A DNA stretch of 64,000 nt from Mugil cephalus (Eukaryota; Chordata; Actinopteri; Mugiliformes; Mugilidae), in NCBI RefSeq assembly GCF_022458985.1, contig NC_061771.1:31077764-31141763 (forward strand), read 5' to 3'. A model generated the notes under the pieces. The model saw only the letters and a program-made list of their open reading frames with translations, did not search any database and was not told the DNA's origin. Below are positions 34,742-44,494 of this stretch, piece by piece (positions within the stretch are counted from its first letter, which is position 1; every line of letters begins with the position of its first letter). The position numbers were made by a program, and so were the translations under genes.

Positions 34742-35610
34742 GAGAACAAATGTCCCGTTTGTTTTCTACAAATCTCACATTAGTGGTTATTTAGAGTTCG
34801 TTCTAAGTTTAAGTGTTGTGTATATCCCAATACAATTATGCGGTGCATTCATCTAGAATGCTCATAATATGGAGACTCTCTCTTTAAATATCTGTGAAAT
34901 GCTTAAAGTTGTATGAGTTTAAGAGTTTAGTTCAGCATTTATTTTCAATTCTAGAAGAAATCAGGTTTTGAAGATTTTCTTTTTCTGGATAGAGGGTTAA
35001 TTGTGAAAACTGGTAAGACTCCAATGTAAAAGATAGAATAGAAACCCTTTTCTGGGGTAATTAAACTAAGTTCAAGTTGAAATGTTGAGTGGTGTGTTTG
35101 TCTTCTTTGTCAATCTTTTATTATTCTTGTAGGCATTAAAGCCAGCCTGGATGTTGTAGGTTTTGAAGATACTGGAAAACAACATCAACATCTGATGATG
35201 TAAGTGATCATTGACCAGCTAAAGATGAGTGGAAGCTGGAAGTCCAACATAGACAAGCATCATGATCTATACACTGAATTCATGCTAACAACTTCATAGA
35301 GAGAGCATGTGGCCACAGTGTTCACTTTCTCAATTGTTACTGTTGAGGAACTGAGACCAATACATCTCTTGGAGTAAAGCTCCACACATGATGTTCACAA
35401 CAGTTAACATTAGCTTGCTTAGGCTAAAATCATCTGGTTAAAGCTAACATAGGTGCTGTACATTGCATAAGCTATATTTTATGAGACTGACTTGAATAAC
35501 ACTGTGAAGTACCATACTGGTGCCCAGTGTGAGGCAAAGTGCTTTTGTCAACTGTTCATAAAAGTGAAAAACTAATTTCCAAGTTTATTCCTGCACTTCT
35601 ATGGCACCTA
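34742..35610. other. TRIM copy 1 downstream flank, part of the duplication unit
   Basis: GTGGTTATTTAGA...TCTAAGTTT after the stop recurs after TRIM copy 2 up to the gap. The blocks TTAAACTAAGTTCAAGTTGAAA (35058) and TGCCCAGTGTGAGGCAAAGT (35521) are cousins of sequence at 32228 and 32320. No gene. Confidence 0.6.
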
Positions 35611-37038
35611 CAGTCACTTCCAAAAGTATTTGAACAGCAAGGTAGATTCCCTTGCCTTTGTTGTTCACTGAAGACATCTGAGTTCAAAAGATGAGTATGA
35701 GACAAGAGTTCAGAATGTCAGCTTTTATTTCCTGTTATTTACATCTTGATGTATTAAACAACTCGGGACATACCACCCTTTGTTTGAACCCATTTTTTAA
35801 TCGTGAGCAAAACTACTGGAACATGTGACTGACAGGTGTTTCTTGTTGACTAGGTGTTGCCTTTAAGGTTGATTGTTCAAACATTAAATAGCTTTGCATG
35901 ACTAGTGTACTTTTTGGCCTGGGTTGAAACCTATGAAATATGCATTTCTTGTTAAAGAGGATAAACCAACATGGAGACCAGAGAGCTGTCTATGGGAGAA
36001 AAGCAAGCTATTTTCAAGATGAGAAAATAAGGAAAATCAATCAGAGCCATTGGACAAACATTGGGTATAGCAAGCACAACAATTTGGAATGTCCTGAATA
36101 AGAAAGAAACTACTGGTGTACTGAGCAACTGATGATGAACAGGTTGGCCAAGAAGTTATGGATACTGTACAGAAGTACAGAGATGAGCCACAAAAGTTCT
36201 GGAACACAATCTTCTGGACTGATGAGACCAAGATTAGTCTCTACCAAAATGATGGAAAGGTCAAAGTGTGGAGAAAGAAAGGAACTGCTTATGATCCGAA
36301 GCATACAAGCTCATCTGTGAAGCATGGTGGAGGTAATGCCATGGCTTGGGCGTGCATGGCCACTTCTGGAACAGGCTCATTAATATTTATTGATGATGTA
36401 ACTGATGATGGTAACAGCAGAATGAATTCCAAAGTTTACAGAAACATTTTGTCTGCCAATTTACGGAGAAATGCATCCAAACTATTCGGGAGTAATTTTA
36501 TCATGCAGCAGGACAATGACCCAAAGCACGCTGCCAACAAAGCAAAGGACTTCATCAGGGGAGAAAGTGGAAGATGTTAGACTGACCAAGACAATTGCCT
36601 GACCTTAACCCAATTGAGCGGCATTTCACCTCCTGAAAAGGAGACTGAAGGGAGAAACTCCCCGAAACAAACAAGAATTGAAAGAAGCTGCGGTAAAAGC
36701 CTGGAATAGTATCACAAATGAGAATGCAACAGTTTGGTGATGTCGATGGGCCGCAGGCTTGAGGCAGTCATTGCAAGCAAGGGTTATACCACCAAATATT
36801 AAATGTTATTTACTTTAATTTGTTGTTTGTATTGTATTTATTTGTTCCATTAGTTTTGCTCACCTAAGAATGCTGCGGTATAATATAACACATCTAGATG
36901 TAAATACCAGAAAAATAAAAGCTGACATTCTGAACTCTTGTCTCATACTCATCTTTTAAACTTAAACCCAAATGTCTTCAGTGAACAACAAAAACAAGGG
37001 AGTTTGCCTTATTGTTCCAATACTTTTGGAGGGGGCTG
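35611..37038 (+). mobile_element. Tc1-like DNA transposon, dead copy 2
   Basis: Inverted ends CAGTCACTTCCAAAAGTATT and (reversed) CAGCCCCCTCCAAAAGTATT extend about 130 bases, through GATGAGTATGAGACAAGAGT. TA flanks both sides (35609-35610 and 37039-37040). Transposase from 35971 reads METRELSMGEKQAIFKMRK, then a stop, then IRAIGQTLGIASTTIWNVL. The part between the DNA-binding region and the catalytic core is deleted. The core (36158-36580) keeps FWTDETKISL and QQDNDPKHA. The LNPIE-type motif lies past a frame change. Confidence 0.92.
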
Positions 37039-37184
37039 TAGGTGGGGAATAGGTCACCTTAATTTTGTTTTAACTGTAAAGTGACAATAAAGATATTCTT
37101 TTCTATTCTTGTATCATAAAACCAATTAGACACATGTTGTGATCACAATATAAACACATTATTTTTAAATGAGAAAAAAGTCTC

Positions 37185-38580
37185 TACCTGGACTTAACTA
37201 AGCAAAGTGATAGGAGCCTCCTCTTCAATAATTATTGAATGGACAACGCAAGATTATTAAAAACTGGAAAGATAGTGGGGAACCATCGTCTTCCAGGAAG
37301 AAATGTGCTCAATTTAAAAAAATCCTGATTCACGATGACGGGTGATCACTTAAAAGTTTGGTGAAATCAAATGGAGAAAAACAACAGCAGAACTCAGGGC
37401 TATGTTTATAGTGAAAGTGAGCACAAAACGTGAAAAATATGAAGGGAACTAAGGGATTGATACTGAAAAGCTGTGAAGTCTTAAGAAAACCACTAATCAG
37501 TGAGGACAACTGGGAAAAAAGGCTCCAATCTGCTAGGGAGCATGAGGATTGCATTGGAGACATGGAAGGAGGTTGTGTCATCTGATGAGTCCAGATTGAC
37601 CTTGTTCCGGAGTGATGGGGGCATCAGGGAAAGAAGAGAGGCAGAGCTATGATGTCCGGTTGCTGTAGTTGCTGAATACCTGAATATACTGAATGACCAG
37701 GTTATTCTATCAATGGAGTTTTTTTCGCTGATGCCACAGCCATATTCCAAGATGACAATGCCAGGATTCATGAGGCTCAGATTGTGAAAGAGTGGTCACT
37801 CTTGTCAACCATGCTTTATTTTATCCAGAAAACAACATGTATCGTTGTTGAAATGTGTTGGGTTTAGGGTGACTTATATGCACCTACAAACAGTATACCA
37901 TCTCTACCAAGGTGAAACTGCAAATATTATCATCTGGGAGCTCACAGAGCTGCAGGACATCAAATTAGACATGCTGATACATTTAATATCTATAGTTTTA
38001 GTCAGCAACTACTAAAAGTGGCTTAAGAAATGTCTAACGCAGCATTATTAAAAGCTGGAGTGATGTTGGGAGACCATCGTCTTCCAAGAAGAAATGTGGT
38101 CGGTTTAAAAAAATCGGGATTGATGGTGATCAGTGATCACTTATGTTTGGTGAAATGAAATGGAAGAAAAACAACAGTAGAACTCAGGGCTATGTTTAAT
38201 CGTAAAGTAAGAGCTTTTCCACACGGAAAATGTGAAGGGTACTCAACCACTAATCAGTGAGGCTAACCGGGAAAAAAAGGCTTCAATCTGTGGTGGGGCA
38301 TCAGGGTGAGAAGTGAGGCGGATGAGGTGATGCCGCCATTATGCCTAGTCCCTACTGTATCAGCCTGTGGGGGCAGTACTATGATGTGGGGTTGCTGCAG
38401 TTGCTGAATACCTTGATGTACTGAAAGACGTCAAGGGCATATTCCAAGATGACAGTGCCAGGATTCAGGGGGCTCAGAATGTGTCGCTGGTAACTCTTGT
38501 CGCCCATGTTTTATTTTATCTTAAAAACAACATGTATTGTTATTGTAATGTGTTGTGGTCAGGGTGACCTACAGAAAGGG
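37185..38580 (+). mobile_element. Two tandem relics of a third Tc1-like family
   Basis: IIKNWKDSGEPSSSRKKC at about 37245 and a diverged copy at about 38038 (IIKSWSDVGRPSSSKKKC) start two transposase relics 790 bases apart. Each later has an IFQDD(N/S)AR motif (about 37740 and 38440). The shared AACAACATGTAT tails fall at 37830 and 38527. Both are shifted and stopped. No terminal repeats identified. Confidence 0.75.
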
Positions 38581-39290
38581 CGGGTACTCTGAACTGCTGT
38601 TTGGCATATAAGCGTAGACAACAGTCAGGACCTGTTCCCCGACCTGAAGGCACAGGGAAGCAACTCTTTCGTCCATCCGAGAGAACCCCAACATGCTGGC
38701 AGAGAGTCTTGGGGCAAGCAAAAAGCCCACCCCGGCCCTCCGCCTCTCACCCGGAGCAGCACCAGCAAAGAAGAGGGTCCAACCCCTCTCAAGGACTTGG
38801 GATACAGGGTCAACGCTAGGTGTCAAGGTGAGGCCGACTATATCTAGTCGATAGTGCTCAACCTCTTCCACAAGCTCTGGCTTCTTCCCTGCCAGAGAGG
38901 TGATGTTCCATGTTCCAAGAGACAGTATCCATAACCAAGGATCAGACCGCCAAGGCCCTCACCTTGGTCCGCCGCCCAATCCACATAGTACCTAACCCTT
39001 CCTACTCCTCCTGTGGGTGGTGTGCCACAGGGAGATGAGCACACTTGCTGGGCCCGACCGGGCCCCGTGGGCGAAGGCTCGGCCACCAGGCACTCGCCCA
39101 CGAACCCCAGCCCCAGGCCTGGCTCTAGGGTGGGGCACCGGTAAACCTCCAGGCCAGGTAAACTGTCTCTCCTAGTTTTTCTGCATTCACAGTCTTTGGA
39201 ACCGTTGTTTGTCTGTCCCTTTGCCTAGGAATAATCTGCCCTGGGAGACCCTACCAGGGTCAAAATGCCCCTGACAGCAGAGTCCTTATG
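38560..39290 (-). mobile_element. 5' end of a LINE: 5' UTR and start of the AP endonuclease
   Basis: On the minus strand: a GC-rich leader with CGTGGGCGAGTGCCTGGTGG, then GTWNITSLAGKKPELVEE, YRLDIVGLTLT, GVGFLLAPRLSA and LTVVYAYMPNSSSEYPPFL, the fish LINE endonuclease N-terminal half. The element stops there, so it is a 3'-truncated or rearranged piece, which is unusual because LINEs normally lose the 5' end. Confidence 0.75.
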
Positions 39291-40204
39291 GTTATTAGGA
39301 CTGTCAAACTCCTCCACCAAGATAAGGCGACGGTTCTAGGAGGAGTGTATTGAAAGTGATATTCTAATTTCATGAAACAGTGTCTGTGGCCCAACATCAA
39401 TTCGTGACACAAATTATATTGCATTTGAAATAAAAAAGATTGGGACAGCAGATTTGAATACGCTTCCACCCACTTCAATAAACAATTTATAGACAGGATT
39501 TACTTAATTACCTCTCTCTCTCTTTGCTATGAATGTCAGTGTTAAATCAGGTTTCTTAGATATCAAACCATGTGGAGGAGTTTCATGCACTGAGACATTT
39601 ACACTACAGTTATAGAAGCAAACTACTTGTATTTATGAGCAGAAAGTCAAACCCTGGAAAGTTCTCACAAATCTAGGATAAAAAGAATTTCATTAGTAAA
39701 GTTAGGTGTGCTTAGATAAGCAGTGTTATCAAGACAAGAAGTACTGATACATTTAATCTCTGTATTTCTGTTTAATAATACAGAGCTGTGGATAGTCAAG
39801 TCTGATGTTGTTGTTCTCTTCATCCAGCAGAGGCCAACATGACAACAACCATCAGATGAACTTGTTGAACAAGACTGACGTGGCGCTGTGAATGGTTGAG
39901 AAAAGAGACATACTGATCTCTTTTTGAGCTGAAAAAAACTGACACCAGGAAAAAAAAATTCTCTATGTCTGTATATCCTTATATACTGTTCATTACATAT
40001 ACGCTTGTAGTTACCCCATATATTAATATCCGTGTATTTATACACTTTATACATTTATGCTTCGTTACAGTTTTTCCATTTACTTTAAAAAAAATGGGTT
40101 AAGAGTTAGGATTAGAAAAAACGTTGCACATTAATAAAGTAATTCTGATTCTGATTGTGAGTTTATTTTTGGACTCATTTCTCAACTTGAAGCACAAAAT
40201 AAAT

Positions 40205-40393
40205 CATGACAGAGCTGCAGTCAGAGGAGGAGCTAAACTGGAAAGACCAGATTCAACATCACTTTCCTGAAATGAAACTCAAACTTTGTCAGAGCGACGG
40301 CAGAGCTACAGTCCAGACAACTGTCTTTGTTTCTGCCAGAAGAAAATTCAACTGAGTTCATCTGTTCCTAATCAACACCTGACTCAAATACTG
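40205..40393 (+). promoter_or_regulatory. Leader exon of TRIM copy 2
   Basis: GACAGAGCTGCAGTCAGAGG to ACTCAAATACTG with donor GTGAGTACAGC, matching the copy 1 leader. The intron that follows is enlarged by a LINE. Confidence 0.65.
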
Positions 40394-40431
40394 GTGAGTA
40401 CAGCTGATAATATTTACTGTGTTTCAACAAC

Positions 40432-41105
40432 TTACATAGCAGATCCAAGATTACGATTTAAAATTATTTAAAACAGCTCAGCCATAAGCACATGAAAATA
40501 GAAATATTTTTAACCTGGATTTAAAGGTGCTTACAGTTGGGGCTGATTTGAGTTCTGCTGGTAGTTTGTGGTATGACATCATAACAGGTAAATGCTGCTT
40601 CACTGTGTCTGGTTTGAACTCTGTGCTCCACTATGTGACCTGAGTCAGTAGATCTCAGAGCTCTGCTGGGTTTATACTCTGTTAACATGTCATTCATGTA
40701 TTCTGGACCTAAACCATTCAGTGATTTGAAACCCATAGCAGAACTTTAAAATCTATTCTGTAGCTGACTGGGAGCCAATGTAAAGACTTGAGAACTGGGG
40801 TGATATGCTGTGATCTCTTTGTTCTGGTTAAAACTTGAGCTGGAGCGTTTTAAATAAGCTGCAGCTGTTTCATACTTTATTGGGGGAGTCCAGTCAAAAG
40901 ACTGTTACAGTAGTCGAGTCTATTGGAGATGAAGGCATGAATCAGTTTCTCCTGATCTGTTTGGGTCATAGAGCCTTTAATTCTGGATATGTTCTTAAGT
41001 TGATAAAAGGCTGTTTTGGTGACTGATTTGATATGACTGCTGAAGGTCAGATCTGAGTCTATCAACACCCCAAGGTTAAGGACTTAGTCTTTAGTTTCTA
41101 CAGAC
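40432..41105 (-). mobile_element. LINE fragment (Rex1/L2-like RT C-terminus) in the TRIM copy 2 leader intron
   Basis: The minus strand reads MLIDSDLTFSSHIKSVTKTAF, KLIHAFISNRLDYCNSLLTG and, further on, FKSLNGLGPEYMNDMLTEY, the C-terminal region of common fish LINE RTs. The intron sequence of TRIM copy 1 resumes on both sides, so the insertion replaced about 65 bases of the intron. Confidence 0.8.
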
Positions 41106-41204
41106 AGTATGTTTCTTTAGAAGTTTGATAACTCATCAATAATCAATAAATCTCTACTGAAACTGTGTTTTTCTCTCTTTCTCTCTTGTTGTCAGTGTGT
41201 AGAC

Positions 41205-42838
41205 ATGTCTGCTGCCAGATGTCTGAGATCTGAAGATCAGTTTCTGTGCTCCATCTGTCTGGATGTGTTCACTGATCCAGTCTCTACCCCATGTGGACAC
41301 AACTTCTGCAAACACTGCATTACTCAACACTGGAATCATAAAGACACGTTCCAGTGTCCGATGTGTAATAAAGTGTTTGAAACAAGACCTGAACTAGACA
41401 TCAACACTTTGTTCTCTGAGATTGTTGCTGAGTTCAGACATGAAGCTCAACAGAAAACCAGCAGCAGCTCAGAGCAACAAGCTGCCAAACCAGGAGAAGT
41501 TCCCTGTGACATCTGCACTGGAACCAAACTGAAGGCCCTGAAGTCCTGCCTGGTGTGTCTGCTCTCCTACTGTGACTCTCACCTGGAGCCTCATCTGACA
41601 GTGTCACGTCTGAAAAGACATCAGCTGATCCACCCTGTGGATAACCTGGAAGACAGGATGTGTAGGAAGCACGATAAACCTCTGGAGCTGTTCTGTAAGA
41701 CCGACCAGACATGTGTCTGCACGCTCTGCTCTGTTTTAGACCACAAGACACATGATGTTGTTCCTCTGAAAGAAGAATATGAAGGAAAGAAGGTAGAGCT
41801 GGGGAAGACAGAGGATGAAATTCAGCAGATGATCCAGAAGAGACGACTGAAGATTGAGGAGATGAAAGAGTCAGTGAAGATGAGTAAAGTTGCTGCAGAC
41901 AGAGAGAAAGCAGAAGGTGTTCAGGTCTTCACTGCTCTGAAGGAGTCTGTTGAGAGAGGCCTGGACCAGCTCATAAAGGGGATCGAAGACAAACAGAAAA
42001 CAACAGAGAAACAGGCTGAAGGTTTCATCAAAGATCTGGAACAGGAAGTCTCTGAGCTGATGAAGAGGAGCTCTGAGGTAAAGCAGCTCTCACGCTCTGA
42101 AGACCACCTCCACCTCCTCCAAAGCTTCTCCTCCCTGAAAGCTGCTCCACCCACCAAGGACTGGACAGAGGTCAGTGTCTGTCCACCATCATATGAGGGA
42201 ACTGTGATGAGAGCTGTGACTCAGCTGGAGGAGACACTCAGTAAAGACATGAAGAAGCTGCTTGAGGCTGAGTTGAAGAGGGTCCAGCAGTACGCAGTGG
42301 ATGTGACTCTAGATCCTGACACAGCACATCCTCACCTCATCCTGTCTGATGGTGGAAAACAAGTGAACCATCGTGACATGAGGAAGAATCTTCCAGACAA
42401 CCCAGAGAGATTTTCTAAATATTTTAATGTTTTTGGGAAGAAGAGTTTCTCTTCAGGCAGATTTTACTTTCAGGTTCAGGTTAAAGGAAAAACTGAATGG
42501 ACTTTAGGAGTGGCCAGAGAGTCAGTCAACAGGAAGACAAACATCAAACTGAGTCCTCAGAATGGTTACTGGACCGTTTGGTTGAGAAATGGAAATGAAT
42601 ACAAAGCTCTTGATGATCCTCCAGTGTCTCTCTCTCTCTTGGTTCTCGTCCTGAGAAGGTGGGGGTGTTTGTAGATTATGAGAAGGGTCTGGTCTCCTTT
42701 TATGATGTAGATACTGCAGCTCTTATCTACTCCTTTACTGGCTGCTCCTTCGATGACAAACTTTACCCATTCTTCAGTCCCTGTAATAATGATGGTGGTA
42801 AGAACTCTGCACCTCTGATCATCTGTCCTGTTGACTAA
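41205..42838 (+). pseudogene. Bloodthirsty-like TRIM, copy 2, SPRY domain frame-shifted
   Basis: Same start and domain order as copy 1 (RING, two B-boxes, coiled coil, PRY). The middle (about residues 85-390) is nearly identical, while the second half of the RING and the SPRY differ clearly. In the SPRY, PPVSLSL is followed by a TC repeat two bases longer than the frame allows, so the frame ends at 42674 with LVLVLRRWGCL. The lost tail (GVFVDYEKGLVSFYDVDTAA onward, to TAA at 42836) is still readable in another frame. It may be a recent loss, a functional truncated protein without the SPRY end, or an assembly error beside the gap. Confidence 0.85.
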
Positions 42839-42948
42839 TACCATGAGGAACCTCGTGAGCTACTTGATGCATTTTTATTTTGAAACAACAGATTCCCTGT
42901 TGGTTTCCTACCGGACATCTGTGGTTATTTAGACTTTATTCTAAGTTT

Positions 42949-43448
42949 NNNNNNNNNNNNNNNNNNNNNNNNNNNNNNNNNNNNNNNNNNNNNNNNNNNN
43001 NNNNNNNNNNNNNNNNNNNNNNNNNNNNNNNNNNNNNNNNNNNNNNNNNNNNNNNNNNNNNNNNNNNNNNNNNNNNNNNNNNNNNNNNNNNNNNNNNNNN
43101 NNNNNNNNNNNNNNNNNNNNNNNNNNNNNNNNNNNNNNNNNNNNNNNNNNNNNNNNNNNNNNNNNNNNNNNNNNNNNNNNNNNNNNNNNNNNNNNNNNNN
43201 NNNNNNNNNNNNNNNNNNNNNNNNNNNNNNNNNNNNNNNNNNNNNNNNNNNNNNNNNNNNNNNNNNNNNNNNNNNNNNNNNNNNNNNNNNNNNNNNNNNN
43301 NNNNNNNNNNNNNNNNNNNNNNNNNNNNNNNNNNNNNNNNNNNNNNNNNNNNNNNNNNNNNNNNNNNNNNNNNNNNNNNNNNNNNNNNNNNNNNNNNNNN
43401 NNNNNNNNNNNNNNNNNNNNNNNNNNNNNNNNNNNNNNNNNNNNNNNN
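42949..43448. other. Assembly gap, exactly 500 N
   Basis: The round number implies a placeholder size. It starts within the duplicated 3' flank of TRIM copy 2, so a further TRIM copy may be missing. Confidence 0.98.
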
Positions 43449-44494
43449 ATAACATAAAACAGAGACATACACACTGCCCCTCACAGACCTCCACACAGAT
43501 AAATAAACAAAATAAAACGCATCAGGTGTCTTCCATCCTGGTCTTCAGCTAACATCATGCTAACATCATGCTAGCTGGATGTGTTTGGAACAATTCAAGA
43601 AAAGCATTTTCTCCAAAGTCAGATGAGGAGATTTATGTGAATTTCAAGTCTTTCGTAAAATACAGGACGTGGTTAGCCTAGTTTAGAACAGAGGCTGAAT
43701 TCCAAGGGAACATTTTCTGACTGCTAATCGTATATATATTTTTTCATCTCCAAGCTGTAAATGTACTTGGATTTCCTTTCAGAAATCTGGTCACCTTGTC
43801 ATATTAGCCTAATATTAGCTAAAAGCATCTAAATTAGCCCTAGCAACATTAGCCTAATCCAGCTTTCTGTTGTCGCTACGGTCAGTCTCTGGTTGCCGAG
43901 GTAACCTTCATATAAAATGTGAATGAATAAATGGTGAACAGTGTTTCCTTCAGGTAAATGTTTTGGGAACTTCAGTCCAGATTAGTTCAAAACAATTTAC
44001 TTATTTTGGTCTTTGAGCTAAGATAAACACATCCTGACTTGAAACACACACCATCCTCCTCATCCAACGTTAATTCCTTTAAAGATTCACTCTGCAACTT
44101 TTCTCAGCTTCTAGTGCCTTTAATCCTCTATAGGACACTGAATGAAAACTACATGCTTCTAAACCTCACTGAGAGGAACAGGGACACAATTTAAAATGTG
44201 CTGAAGTTACCAAATGTGGTTCCTTTCCCTATAAATGGTTAATACAGGAATATGACTTCCCCCTTCAGTCCCGTTGCTTTTACGTCTCTGGGTCGGGATT
44301 TCTGAATGTTGAGCTTTTTCAGACATTGCAGAGTGCACCTTTAAAGCGAAGCCCAGTAAAGACCAGCATAGCAAACAGCTTCTTTCTGTCCAGTGTTGCT
44401 AAAACGATACAAACAGCAGCCCCCTCGCTGACTCCACGCCTTCAGCAAACGTTCGTTGTTGATGTTCAAAAGTAACCGGCCGGCATCCTGGGAC
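43449..44494. other. No gene seen; probable cnrip1 3' UTR
   Basis: No coding exon on either strand, with a few TTAGCCTAATATTAGC-type short repeats. The right part is downstream of the cnrip1 stop codon. Confidence 0.5.

Noticed and set aside
42880-43496. Frames running through the N block
   Set aside because: Artefact of ambiguous bases.
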